From: Hoplostethus atlanticus
Lineage: Eukaryota; Chordata; Actinopteri; Trachichthyiformes; Trachichthyidae
DNA: 64,000 nt
Direction: 5' to 3'
Assembly (NCBI GenBank): GCA_034670405.1
Contig: JAXDDX010000048.1
Span: 1,736,001 to 1,800,000 of the forward strand
Translations under genes and position numbers: made by a program
Part shown: piece by piece, positions 1-11,359 of the stretch
Numbering within the stretch: position 1 is the stretch's first letter
Layout of the letters: every line of letters starts with the position of its first letter
Notes under the pieces: generated by a model
What the model saw: only the letters and a program-made list of their open reading frames with translations
The model's database searches: none
Told to the model about the DNA's origin: nothing

Positions 1-1835
1 CAACACAACTGCCACTGCCAAACAACATACTAAAATCACCAGCAACACTAGACTATGGTGTGACGTCCAGGTCTCCAGCAGGTTGTAACATGGCGAAAGT
101 GATCAGAGGTGATCAGTATCGTCAGCCCTCCCTGCACTGATTAAAACATCCTCAATTCTGTACTGCAGGACATTGCTCGTCCCTGACCTCCACCTCTGAC
201 ATCTTTTCACCTCTCCATCTTCTTTCCTTCCACAGCTCAAATTCCTTTTCCTTTTATTTGTATGTTTCCTGCATCTCTTACTTCCACCTTACGCCACCTT
301 CTGTCTCTTTTCCTTTATCTACTTCCCCTCTCATATCCTCTGCTAAGCCCTCAGCCATGTGCTACCAAGAGTTTTCTGTCCAATCAAACACTACAGCAGC
401 TGATTTCACTGGATAACACAATGTCAACTAGATGGGGGGGGGGCTTAATCGATGAAATCAAATCAAGTGTTTGGCTGGGATGAAAACCTGAAGACTCTTG
501 GGTCACAATGTCACACTTCAATCTCTTTCTTTCTCTGCCTTTGCATCGCCCTGCCCTCTCTCTTTCTTCCTTTTTTTCCAATCCCTTTGTTGTCCAATTC
601 ACATTCCTTTTGGCCAACCTCTACTCCATTTCCTTTCAAATCTCTTCATTTCCCACGCTCTTCCTCTCCTTTCTTTCCGTCTCATCCACCTCCTCCTTGC
701 CCTCCTGGCTAGGAGCTCACCTCTGGTGCTGGACAGCTGCTCTGTGGGCTTGTTAACTGCTGGTAACCCAGTCCTCAAGTACCCCCCTTGCCCTGCAGGG
801 TTTAGCTCCAGCTCTTGGGAACCACGGCTCTATCCCAGTCTTTCCTGTCTCTCCACTGTCTGTCAAATAATAATCTTAAAAAAGACTAATTGTATATTTA
901 GCAAAATAATCTGGATTATCATTTTAGCTACAATGGTGCAGCCCTAGTGGGTGTGGAATGTGTAATGCATGTATCTTACAGAGCCAACACAAGACACTTC
1001 AGCTGCCTGCTGTTTAATGGAGTCAAAGGAACTGTGTGTTAGTAGTGTAGCTTTCACCCTGAGCTGGCCAGCCAAGTGTGTGTGTTGTTTATAATCCCAT
1101 ATGTTACTGCAGGCAGTTGAAAAGGGGGTCAGCTGCCAAGTCAGGAACACTGGTCAATCAGTCAACGACAGCAGAGACAGCCGCTGTCCAACCACCAATT
1201 TAAAAAAACAAAAAAACAACCCCACTGCTTTATTAATCGCCCTCTCATGAACAGCCGGCAGGGTGGAGAACAAGAAGATGCTATGAGAGCGAGAGAAAGA
1301 GGGAGGGATAGAGAAATAGAAATGCAGATAAAGATAGATCTTGAGGCAGTTATGTATATCTTTCTGCAGAGTAAATGAAATAATTCCAGTGCAGACCGAT
1401 GCACCAATGGCAGACAGGAAGACAGTCCAGTGTGTTTAGTTATACGATGAAGTGTGTCATCTGTGTGCAACACGGGATATTAGACAAAGTGAATTGTGAA
1501 AACATGATTAGCCTATAGACACAAGCCAAGATTAGACATATGCTAGTAACAGGTCAAGCTGCAGGCCACGTAAAGGATACAAAATGGAACTATTTCTATT
1601 CAAGTGGAAATCAATTCCCTCATCACAATCCAGGCACACACCGCCATATCTCAGTGAGTCGATTACATTTTAAATCCCTACGAGGCACAGTTTGAAAGAG
1701 AGAGAAACAACATGTCCACTGATCCCACATCACAAGTCCTCAATGCCCAAGAGTGCACATTTTCATTCCAATTGAACACTGATTTGCACACCTTAACCAG
1801 AGGAGGAAACTAATCATTGAAATAAGCTGCTGTAG
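1..1835. other. Gene-poor left flank
   Basis: No exon with convincing splice sites and sustained coding character was seen here. About 180-720 is unusually rich in C and T on the plus strand, which creates leucine- and serine-rich open frames on several frames at once. I read these as composition artefacts, not genes. If fxn continues leftward, this stretch is intronic. Confidence 0.5.
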
Positions 1836-1859
1836 TGTTTGGTTAGAATGGACCAAAGG

Positions 1860-3270
1860 ACCAGAATTTGGTCTGACCAAAAGAGATGGTCTCGGTCCGG
1901 ATCAAACTGAACCATGGTTCAGTTCGTTTGCAGTGTGAAAACACTTTTTGGATGGTTCGAACTTTCGGACCAATTACAGGAAGTTGAGGCAGGCTATCCT
2001 CGGCGACGGTATAATTTTTGCACGACGAGGACGTTCATTTGGCGGATTCGAACTAGTCTGCCAGTAATGCCATAATAATAATAATACTATAGCCAGTCCC
2101 ACCAGGATTTCGGGGAGGTTTTGTTTTCTGATTATTGCGGCCCAAAATTATTGAATTTGCAGCGACTTCTATCAAAAATTGCGATGCAATTTGCGATATT
2201 TTTCGTGCTATCTTGTGGTAAAACAGCAGGAATTGATGAAAATTTCGAGCCCCCCATCCTCCCCAAAACATTGTAAACTGCCCACTCTGTTTGTTAGTTT
2301 TTTTTTTTTAAAGTAGTAGAGTAATCGTCACATATTAATACCTCCCGGGGCCGCCGGCTGAAAACTAGTTTTACTACACATGATCTCTGTCTAGTGCCTT
2401 TCTTTGTCTTTCATTCCTTTTTAATCCTAGTTTTCTTTACATTATTTTTGTTTGTTTTTCCCTTTAGGCTGCAATGCAGCATATCTACAATTTGCCATCA
2501 CATCATTAGTTGACCCGTCACGTTCCCGTCCCGCTCTAATCTGTCAGGAGAGAGAGGTCCGGAGCGGAGAACGCATATCTAACTAGTTACCGGCCTGTTA
2601 GCAGCAAATCAACTTGAACAGTTTATAAAATGATTAGGCTACACCGCGGTGCGGCCCGTCCAACTGGCCCAAAGACCCACCGGCCCACCGGGATTCGTCC
2701 CGGTTGTCCCGATTGGCCACTGCGGCATTATCCTATCAAAGGCTCAGGATAACAAGAAAGCAAATGGTGCAAATTGCATATTTAAATAAAAAAACAACCC
2801 CCCGAACATGTAGGAGTATTAAAGTGGAAGCATTGTGCCAATTTGACCGTTTTATGCGGGAATATTGCGGGTTATTTTTTGGCAAAAATGGAAGCTCTTG
2901 CAAGTATTCCGGCAATTAGTTGAATTTGCATTAATTATTGCGATCGCAAGATCGCAACATCCTGGAGGGACTGTATAGTGGCAACGAAATGAATCTGTTC
3001 ATTCATTTCATTCAAACGAAAAAGGCTACCTGCCGAATTGACAACACGCCGACGTCAGACGCACGCCCATCTACAAACCAATCAATGTCAAGTATAGGGA
3101 GATGCAGCCCACGTAGGTGATGACAACAGGACGTAGGTATGTCATGCAAAGTTCTTTAGTGCACTCGCAAAATTGCAATGTGAAAGCAAAACTAACCGGA
3201 TCAAATGTATACAATGTAACAAAACATGAACCTTGGTCCGGACTTTCAGGTGTGAAAACGCCCTTAGGAG
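1860..3270. mobile_element. Candidate non-autonomous DNA transposon with a nested element
   Basis: Both ends carry related words in opposite orientation (gtccgga and gtgtgaaaac near 1895-1950 and 3235-3262), suggesting degraded terminal inverted repeats. The interior has no long reading frame. The fish-repeat style, with fragments about rates such as gcgatcgc and ggcccaccggg, fits an old MITE-like element. Boundaries are approximate, no target duplication was recognised, and the family is not assigned. Confidence 0.3.
2090..2978. mobile_element. Nested element with imperfect inverted ends
   Basis: The left end reads ctatagccagtcccaccagg and the right end, reverse-complemented, reads ctatacagtccctccagg. 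These are imperfect inverted repeats enclosing about 0.9 kb. Small open frames inside (for example on the plus strand near 2704-2919) are interrupted and have no recognised domain. It is best read as a non-autonomous DNA element inside the larger repeat. Confidence 0.4.
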
Positions 3271-3500
3271 AGTCCTAGCCCACCGATTACCGATGTTTTG
3301 ACCGATATTTTGTCAAAAAGTGCAACATTTTCAAATCAATTTGAAAAACTTATTTTATTAAATTTTCTATATTTGAGAACATTGAACTTATAAGCAAACA
3401 AATAAATGAAAATAAACACAAAGAACTTTTTGATAGATACAAAATTTAAAAGATTATATTAAATTAAATATATTAAACTTCAATATATGAAAAGAACATT

Positions 3501-6500
3501 TTACATTACATTACAGGCATTTAGCAGACGCTTTTATCCAAAGTGACTTACAATAAGTGCATTCAACATAGGTAGGCAAGAAAACTACTCGTCACCAGAA
3601 ATCGTAAGTGCATTTCCTTCCTAAACAAGTGACTAAGAGCATAACTAGTGCTAAGGTAAAAGTGCAATAAGTTAGCTACCTACGTTTCTTAAACAAATGA
3701 GACAAATAAGAAAATCAAATGAGCAAGAGCTAAGACAAATAAGTGTATCAAATAAACAAGAGCTAATAAACAAGAGCTCATACAAATAATTGACGACAAA
3801 TAGGCAAGGCTAAGAGGAAGGGTCAGGGTAGTGTTTCCTGAAGAGGTGGGTTTTCAGCCTGCGGCGAAAGATGGGCAGCGACTCAGCTGTCCTGACATCA
3901 GTGGGGAGTTCATTCCACCACTGCGGGGCCAGAACAGAGAAAAGCCGTGACCGTGTAGATCGGCCGCAGGGGCCTCTGAGCGACGGGGCAACCAGTCGCC
4001 TCGAGGCAGCAGAGCGAAGTGGTCGGGCGGGGGTGTAAGGCTTGACCATAGCCTGGAGGTAAGAAGGAGCTGTTCCTTTCACTGCCCTATAGGCTAGCAC
4101 CAGGGTCTTGAACTGGATGCGAGCCGCTACAGGGAGCCAGTGTAGAGAACGGAGAAGGGTAGTTGTGTGGGAGAACTTGGGGCGGTTGAACACCAGACGA
4201 GCTGCAGCTTTCTGAACAAGCTCCAGAGGTCTGATGGCAGACGCCGGGGCACCAGCAAGGAGGGAGTTGCAGTAGTCCAGGCGGGAGATGACAAGAGCCT
4301 GGATGAGCACCTGCGCTGCCTTGTCAGTGAGGAAGGGGCGAATCCTCCTGATGTTGTAGAGGAGGAATCTGCAGGAGCGTGTCACTGATGCGATGTTTGC
4401 CGAGAACGACAGTTGGTCGTCCAGGGTCACACCCAGATTCCTCGCAGTCCGAGTTGACGTCACCACAGCATTATCAATGGTGATGGCCAGGTCTCGGTGC
4501 GGACAGCCCTTCCCCGGGAGGAACACCAGCTCAGTCTTGTCCAGGTTGAGCTTCAGGTGGTGCATCGACATCCACTCCGAGATGTCAGCCAGGCACGCAG
4601 CAATGCGTGCCTCCACTTGTGTGTCAGAGGGGGGAAATCAGGGATCAGCTGGGTGTCATCTGCATAGCAGTGGTAGGAAAAGTCGTGGGAGTGGATAACA
4701 GAACCAAGAGATGTTGTGTAGAGGGAAAAAAGAAGAGGACCCAGAACCGAGCCTTGTGGAACCCCAGTAGCCTGCGTGGTTCTGACACAGACCCTCTCAG
4801 CGTCACCTGGTAGGAGCGATCCGTCAGGTAGGATGCAAACATGGAGAGTGCAGAGCCTGAGACACCCATCCCCTCAAGGGTGGAGAGGAGGATCTGGTGG
4901 TTCACCGTGTCAAACGCTGCAGACAGGTCCAGGAGTATCAGGACGGAGGAGAGAGAGTTCGCTCTAGCAGCATGGAGCGACTCCGTCACTGCCAGGAGGG
5001 CAGTCTCGGTTGAGTGACCCACTTTGAACCCAGACTGGTGAGGATCCAAGAGGTTGTTCTGGTGGAGGTACAAGGACAGTTGATTGAAGACAGCACGTTC
5101 AAGAGTTTTTGATAGGAAGGGTAGAAGGGAAACCGGTCTGTAGTTCTTGACCTCAGAGGGGTCAAGTGTTGGTTTCTTCAGAAGGGGGGTGACTCTGGCA
5201 GTCTTGAAAGCAGAGGGAAAGCATCCAGACATCAGAGACGTGTTGATGAGGTGGGTCAGGAAGGGAAGGAGTTCAGGTGCAGTAGACTGCAGCAGTGGAT
5301 GGGACCGGGTCAAGGGAGCATGTGGTGGGGCGGCTAGATGTAACAAGGTGAAGGACCTTGTTTGGGGAGAGGGGAGAAAAATGGGATAGGGAGGGAGGTT
5401 GGGAGGGAAAAGGTGGAGAGGGTGGTAGAGAGGGATGGGTGGAAGGCAGACAGGTGTGGTTGGTGCGCAGGGCACCAGCCGGGGGGTGAGGGAAGGAGGA
5501 TCGGATATCGTTAACCTTCTTGTCAAAGAAGTTGGTGAAATCGTCAGGGCGGAGGGAGGAGGTGGGAGGAGGGGGTGGGGGTTGGAGGAGAGAAGAGAGA
5601 GTTTCAAAGAGTTTTTTAGGGTTGGAAGCAGAAGTTTGAATTTTAGTGCAGAAGAAAGCAGCTTTAGCAGCAGATAGAGAGGAGGAAAAAGTGGAAAGGA
5701 GAGATTGGAAGGTAAGAAGGTCCTCCGGGAGTTTGCCATTTCTCCATTTGCGCTCAGCCACTCTCAGGCTCCGTCTCTCAGTATGCACTGAGTCCGACAA
5801 CCAAGGGGCAGGTGGAGTTTGGTGTGCAGGCCTGGAGGTGAGGGGACAGAGATTGTCCAGAGAAGAGGACAGAGTAGAGAAGAAGATCAGTGGCAGTATC
5901 AGGGGATAGAAGAGAAAAAGATTCAGGGGCAGGGAGAGCAGAGAGAACAGAAGAGGAAAGATCAGTGGGGGAGAGCGAGCGGAGATTGCGACGAGAAGAA
6001 ATCATGTGGGTAGGGGGAGGATGTGAGGGGGGAGAGGAGAGAGAGAGAGTGTAGGACATGAAGTAGTGGTCAGAGAGATGAAGAGGAGTGACGGAGAGGT
6101 TGGCAGTAGAACAGTGTCTGGTGAAGATTAGGTCCAGTTGGTTGCCAGCCTTGTGGGTAGGAGATGGTAAATGGTAAATGGACTGCATTTATATAGCGCT
6201 TTTATCCAAAGCGCTTTACAGTATATGCCTCTCATTCACCCATTCACACACACACACTCACACACCGATGGCAGTGAGCTACCACGCAAGGTGCTGGCCT
6301 GACCATCAGGAGCATTTTGGGGTGTCTTGCCCAAGGACACTTCGACATGTGGACTGGAGGAGCTGGGGATCGAACCTCTGATCTTCTGATTGGAGGCCGA
6401 CCCGCTCTACCTCCTGAGCCACAGCCGAGATGGGGAGAGGGCTAGGTCGAAGGAGGCGAGGAACGAAAGAAGAGGGTCAAGCTTCTCAGTCTGGATGTTG

Positions 6501-6508
6501 AAGTCATT
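3501..6508 (-). mobile_element. L2-clade LINE, 5'-truncated and frameshifted
   Basis: A non-LTR retrotransposon read right to left. Going 5' to 3' on the minus strand it shows the end of the endonuclease domain (5778-6188: LDLIFTRHCST and LSDHYF), a linker (5273-5800), reverse transcriptase (4645-5739: NYRPVSLLPFLSK, HQSGFKVGHST, LDLSAAFDTVNHQ), a frameshifted catalytic box (YADDTQ residue pattern, seen as AMQMTPS in the shifted frame), and the thumb/C-terminal part (3810-4616, ending in ETHLFRKHYPDPSS-like sequence). The 3'UTR at 3501-3809 ends in the L2 tail (ttagcagacgcttttatcca region) with short TGTAA repeats. Frame changes near 4640-4800 and 5740-5800 and the inserted SINE show that it is dead. 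L2 is assigned from the DTQ-type catalytic box and the tail. Confidence 0.85.
6168..6426 (-). mobile_element. tRNA-derived SINE inserted in the L2 LINE
   Basis: On the minus strand it begins with a tRNA-like head (ggctcaggaggtagagcgg, a box A, then gttcgatcc, a box B). It continues with a body containing a short CA-rich run and ends in a LINE-like tail with gctatataaatgcagtcc and repeats of taccatt. It interrupts the L2 endonuclease frame, which resumes beyond 6427. The 7-bp word gagatgg flanks it on both sides (6161-6167 and 6427-6433), the expected target-site duplication. Confidence 0.8.
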
Positions 6509-6879
6509 TAACTTTAATTATACAATGAACAAGCAAACAAGTAAATATAAAATACACACATGAACTGAACTTTTTAACTGCTATTTTAGCAGTCTGGCAG
6601 CTCAGGCACCATTAGTGTTCTCTACTAGTACTGCCACTCAAGCAGTGGCAGATTATAATACAGGAAACAGAGCTTCTCAGCATTTCGACCTAGGAGGGCG
6701 CTCCTTCGATGAGGCACGAGTGACAAACGTCGTATTACAGAAGTAGCGAGTCAGCTGCTCACACTTGTAGAGCTTCCTCTACTGGATAATTCTATTAAAT
6801 AGCAATTACAACTGTAGTGCTTATATCGGCCAAACCGATATATCGGTCGGGCTCTAGAAGACACTCTAAAGAAAGCTAC

Positions 6880-7400
6880 TCTTCTGACATGGAAACTGCA
6901 GACTGGTATTTCGTCTTTCTTTCCGAAACATTTGAACATGCTGCCTCTCACCAACTCCATCAATATTTCTCACAGAATAGCCTAGTGGAGCCTAACCGGT
7001 CTGGCTTCGAGATGACCTTTTCTTTAGATTTGATTACACTGCATTACATTGGATGAAACTTGGATTCTGCTAGAGCTGCTTCTGTCTCCTCAGTCCTCAT
7101 TCTCCTAACCCTATCCGCTGTTCTCTTCAGTCCTCCCTTGAGTCCTCACAACCGCTGCCTTCAAACTGTCAACCACCAGATGCTACCTGCCGCCCTTTCT
7201 GATCCTAGCCCCTCCAGATTTGCTCTCTCCTGGTTTGCCTCTTACCTGATGGACAGACCTCATCAAGTGTGGTCGAGAGGAATTCTGTCTTCAAGAGTGC
7301 ACCCCTTTCCACTGGAGTCCCCCAGGGCTCATCTTCTATATGAACCCACAACTTCTCCTACCATTGCCATACCGACAGCATTGCTATTCCAAATCCAGTC
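6880..7400 (+). mobile_element. Old L2 reverse-transcriptase fragment
   Basis: Degraded plus-strand pieces match the same reverse-transcriptase region as the L2 at 3501-6508: FEHAASHQLHQYFSQNSL (6930-6980), SVSSVLILLTLSAVL (7075-7125) and TVNHQ...LSWFASYLMDRPHQV (7158-7275). Small insertions separate the pieces and stops interrupt them. It is clearly older than the other L2 copies and lies just right of the DNA transposon shell. Confidence 0.6.
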
Positions 7401-7429
7401 AGAACAGCAGTCCCTCTGCTCTTTTTTAT

Positions 7430-9655
7430 TTTCCTAGCACTTCTCCCTTACCTGATCATTTCATGGTCAGGGGGATATTGTCAGAGCATTGAGGCACTGA
7501 CCTTTGCTCCTTACTATTTGTTGCTTGTAATTTCAGTGATCCCACAATTGCACGTCATTCTGCTGTTGCACTCAGCCAAGTGCCCAAAATGTAAATGTGA
7601 AATGCAAATCTCTCTGCAGCCTCATCTGTCTCTCGGATATCATTTATCAGGCAATCAGTCATCTAGACAGACAGGGCAGCTCAGCTTTGATCCAAACGGC
7701 AGCTGCTGTCGACCCTTGGGACTTGGGAGTGTGTGGCTGTTGACAGTACAGAGCAACAATAAAGCCGTAGTGACACACACTCAGACCACACCGACACACA
7801 TTGCCCGTCACAGTTTCCCTGCCATTGATATGTCAATCTTAACAGGCGATAACAGAATCCAACATTATATAAACGTGTAGGTCATGCTACTACTATAGGT
7901 TCCATTTATTTATTTGAAGCACCCGTGAATGGGATATAATGAGGCAATTTTATGGTGCTAAGAAATTCAGGGTTCATCCTTGATGGAGGCAAGTCTGAGA
8001 CATGTTGCTCCAAGAAAAAAAACAAAAAACATTCCACAAGGCAATGAAGCCAAGAATAGGATGGGGATCGGGGCGGTGACTGAGTAGGAAGGAAAATGGC
8101 AACCGCAGAGTGATGAAGTCAATCTTTATGTGGTTGAAAAGAAACACATGAATTCTATAAGATCTTTCAGCTTGCCTTGAAGGAACAAAGAAAATAAAGC
8201 TTAGAATAGGATTCTCTGGAGAAAATTTGCTAATAGAGCACTGTTCGACTGGTGCAGTGCTGTATATACATTGCTCTGCACTGCAAAATGGGCATTGTCC
8301 TCTAAAATTTCACAACAGAAAGTGGTCTTCAATGGAGTCTATCAAAAGGTGGTGGTGTACACATTGCACTCAGATTTAATGATTGTACCGACTCTGATGC
8401 AAACAGAAAACTACATCTTTATTTATTATGTCAGTTTGGAGATGCGTGATGAGATTATCCTCATGTTAAAACTAGGGATTTGCATTTTCAAGTTTTTTCA
8501 CAAATTGAATAGTCAAAATTAATGATTTTTATATACAGTTAAACTAATGTTTTGCAATGTGAGGAGGTTATATGGTCCCCATAACAGGTCCATCTGAATT
8601 AGGCAACAGCGAGTAGGAAAATACATTCTTAATGAGAATTACACCAATAGGCCCGATCACATTTAAAGGTGCAATTAATTTGAATTTTACCATTCCGTAG
8701 CACAAAATGACCGTAACATATCTGCATCGTGATAGCTTACTATGGCAGACTGGGTCGTGTGTGGTTGAGGTGTGGGGCTGGATGCAGGAGAGAATCGAGC
8801 TAGTGGGCTGGTTCTCCCTGTAGGCGGTACTTGATGCAGTTGGCAAATCAGTCTTAATTGGCCAGCGTGAGAGAATTGCTTGTCATAACCACAGGGGGAA
8901 AAATTATGCTATCACACGTAGTTTCAGAGCAATTCATTTCAAGGGAAACGTATTCCAGAGTTATATTTTGCTTATTAGAATACAAGGTAAAAAAAATCCC
9001 ATCTATCAGTTAATTATTGATAGACAAACAAAAAATTCAAGTTGGCACAGTTCGTCACACCGGTTAAACGACCGACAGGACAGATCAAAAACTGTCAGGC
9101 ACCAAAGATGATACGCTTGGACTGCAGCCACCTCGTAGCCGACGCTTCTCCCATACCCGAGTCATTACTAACATCATCCTCAACTCCCGATTCCAACGGA
9201 CAACTGGATGCAGCCCAGAAAAATGGAAAAAAACACAGAATCATACAGAAAATAGCCCACAATTACCTGCGATTGCATGTCACCACAAGCTAGATGTCAA
9301 TAGCGGCAGCTATTCTAGTCTGCATCCATGTTTTTTTTTGCTTCACAGCTTTAGTGCACATTGGCCATGGAGCGATTTGTTCCACCTGTGCAGTCCATGT
9401 CAAATGTTGGAAATATCTCTGCTGCCCAATGAGCCCAGTCTCTCATCTCCATGAGGATGGCAGGAAGCTCTTTTTTTTTTTACAGTGTGCAAGTTTTATA
9501 AAGTGGGTCGGTTGATAGCTGTGGTATATATCCTGTATGGCATATATAGGTCTCTGCTCGTGTGTGCTCCTACATTTTTTAGCTAGCTTGTACCAGTGCT
9601 ACCATCCAAAAAAGTAAGCGTACAGCCCTGCTATAACTTATGTATTCCACAGATC
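7430..9655. other. No gene recognised
   Basis: About 2.2 kb without a credible exon or well-defined repeat. Open frames at 7518-7880, 8271-8522 and 9042-9293 lack recognisable domains and splice context. There are T- and A-rich runs near 8010, 9330 and 9470. Confidence 0.5.
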
Positions 9656-9730
9656 TACACTATATGGCCAAAAGTCAGTGGACACCTGACCATCACACTT
9701 ATATGACATCCCATTCTAAAACCATGGGCA

Positions 9731-10069
9731 TTAATATGGAGTTGGACCCCCCTTTGCCACCACTCTTCTGGGAAGGCTTTCCACAAGCTTTTGGAGTGTG
9801 TCTGTGGGATTTTGGGGATTTTGAGCCCATTCAGCCAAAAGAGCATTTGTGAGAACAGACAGTGATGTTGGACGAGAAGGCCTGGCTAGCAATTGGCGTT
9901 CTAATTCCTCCCAAAGGTGTTCAATGGGGTTGAGGTCAGGGCTCTGTGCAGGCCAATCGAGTTCCTCCACACCAAACTCGTCTAACCATGTCTTTATGGA
10001 CATTGCTTTGTGCACAGGGGCACCGTCATGCTGGAACAGCAAAGGGCCTTCTCCAAACTGTTGCCACAA
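9731..10069 (-). pseudogene. Tc1 transposase C-terminal remnant
   Basis: 112 codons matching the C-terminal half of Tc1-type DDE transposase, a cut-and-paste recombinase. It shows FQHDGAPVHK (around residues 12-21, with the second catalytic aspartate) and DWPAQSPDLNPIEHLW (around residues 38-53, with the catalytic glutamate in NPIEHLW). The D-to-E spacing is in the Tc1 range. The N-terminal paired-like DNA-binding part and the first catalytic aspartate are missing, so it cannot act alone. Confidence 0.85.
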
Positions 10070-10398
10070 AGTTGGAAGCGCCCAATTGGTTAAAATGTCT
10101 TGTATCCTGTAGCATTAAGATTACCCTTCACTGGAACTAAGGGGACAAGCCCAAACGCTGAAAAACAGGGTGGCTGAAACACCTGGGGTCCGTTCCAAGA
10201 AGCAGGTTCAACAAACTCTGAGTCTAACCCTGAACTCTGAGTTGAGTAACTCATAGATAGGAAACTCTGGGTTTTCGGTTCCAGAACGGCTGATCTGAGT
10301 TAGTTCAATCAACTCTCGGTATGTTAACCCTGAGCTAAGCGCGTGCCTGACGACAATAAAAAGCCATCATCAATGGAGGTCCAATACTACGATTCACC

Positions 10399-10788
10399 AT
10401 GGCAACCGGCAAGCAGAAAAGGTCGTCGTACGTCACCCCACTGGAGTTGGAAGTGCTACTACGTGCATTTGGGGAGTATGAACACATTTTCAAAAAGAAG
10501 AGCAACACAGTTGCAGCGGCAAAGGAGAGGGAATTGGCGTGGGAGAGAATCGCTGCCCGAGTCAATGCGTACGTTTGAATGCAGCAGTGTATTCATTTAA
10601 CCACACTTTCTTATAATATTACCTACAGGTGAGAAAGTGGTGGAATGGTATTGGAAAAAAAATATTTTCATTTAGGTGCAATCCCATGGGCGCAAAGCGC
10701 ACTTGGCAGCAGCTGAAAATGAAATATAAAAACATACTTCAAATGGTGTACTTGGGGCGGCAAATTAGAAAGGCAGATCTAGAAATGT
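10399..10788 (+). pseudogene. Harbinger Myb/SANT-like DNA-binding protein, remnant
   Basis: Reading from atg at 10399 gives MATGKQKRSSYVTPLELEVL, then a stretch with LRAFGEYEHIF and WERIAARVNA. A second block near 10676-10788 gives CNPMGAKRTWQQLKMKYKNI. Together these are the two halves of a Myb/SANT-like trihelix domain found in the accessory protein of Harbinger transposons. The gap between them (about 10570-10675) has a gt start and ag end and is probably an intron. No C-terminal part follows. Confidence 0.6.
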
Positions 10789-10861
10789 AATTACTGGAAC
10801 ATAAGTTAGAGGTGGGTGCATGGTCACAGGTGAAATGTGTTGTTGGAACAATATAAAAATA

Positions 10862-11104
10862 CTAACTGTTGCTTTTGTATTTGTAGGAAATAAAGAAGAC
10901 CAAATGAAATGTGTCTTTATTTGACTGCTCGGGGTGGTGGTAGCTTAATCCGTGAAGTGTAAACGGCATATTATATCTCGGACAGCTCTTCCATCCTGGA
11001 CATAGAACATCTAATCGGGGTCTCAAAATCCTCTCCCGACATAAGGCTATGCGAATTACTTCCGCTTGAATATCGATCGGGTTACCGAGGAAAGGACACG
11101 CCAT
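10862..11104 (-). pseudogene. HARBI1-like transposase N-terminal remnant
   Basis: The minus-strand frame opens with MACPFLGNPIDIQAEVIRIA and continues with LCRERILRPRLDVL, the start typical of Harbinger transposases in fish (a MACPFL opening followed by an RRER...RPR motif). Homology is lost after roughly 40 residues. The catalytic DDE domain is absent, consistent with internal deletion of the element. Confidence 0.65.
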
Positions 11105-11359
11105 GTCCGACAGCTGCTTCAGGTTCAGCAGAGGGAGGAGACAGGGAGAAACTCAGGGTTTGTTAAAGAAAACCTGCCAGCGAGCAGGTTAGGTTCACAG
11201 AGTCAGTTACCATGGTAACTGAATCAGAGTTTGAGTTATCTCTCTTTCTGGAATGGAAAACCCAGAGTTTCCCTCATCTCAGGGTTAACAAACTCAGAGT
11301 TTTCACTAAACCCGCTTTCTGGAACGGACCCCTGAACTCAATAATTAGTAGTGGTGTTT

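Larger units (their letters stand above)
3287..6858. mobile_element. DNA transposon shell split by an L2 LINE
   Basis: The left end (tagcccaccgattaccgatg followed by gaccgatat) and the right end, reverse-complemented (tagagcccgaccgatatatc then ggccgatat), are inverted copies of a CGATAT-rich terminal sequence common in fish genomes. Sequence just inside both ends is AT-rich and shares the word aagcaaacaa. The middle is occupied by the L2 LINE at 3501-6508, so the shell is the older insertion. It resembles hAT-type non-autonomous elements, but that class is an inference and no clear 8-bp target duplication was found. Confidence 0.45.
10186..11331. mobile_element. PIF/Harbinger-type transposon, internally deleted
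   Basis: A 1146-bp insert bounded by inverted ends gggtccgttcc (10186-10196) and ggaacggaccc (11321-11331). Inversion continues inward imperfectly (ctctgagt, gggttaac and gaaactctggg words at both ends). A 3-bp direct repeat ctg at 10183-10185 and 11332-11334 is the target duplication; removing the insert restores continuous Tc1 sequence. Inside lie a Myb/SANT-like ORF start on the plus strand and a HARBI1-like transposase start on the minus strand, the two-gene convergent plan of Harbinger elements. Both are incomplete, so this copy is non-autonomous. Confidence 0.85.
9658..11358 (-). mobile_element. Tc1/mariner element, internally deleted and split by Harbinger
   Basis: The left end starts with the fish Tc1 terminal sequence cactatatggccaaaag right after a TA dinucleotide (9656-9657), the usual Tc1 target. 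Part of the transposase follows on the minus strand. The element then jumps (internal deletion) to the sequence next to the other end, which is cut at 10185 by the Harbinger insertion and resumes at 11332 with aactcaataattag. The right terminal repeat is lost after about 11358. Family assignment rests on the terminal repeat and the transposase motif; the deletion is inferred from the remembered layout of intact fish copies. Confidence 0.85.

Noticed and set aside
262..947. Overlapping leucine/serine-rich open frames near the left edge
   Set aside because: They arise from a pyrimidine-rich tract open in several frames at once, with no domain or splice support.
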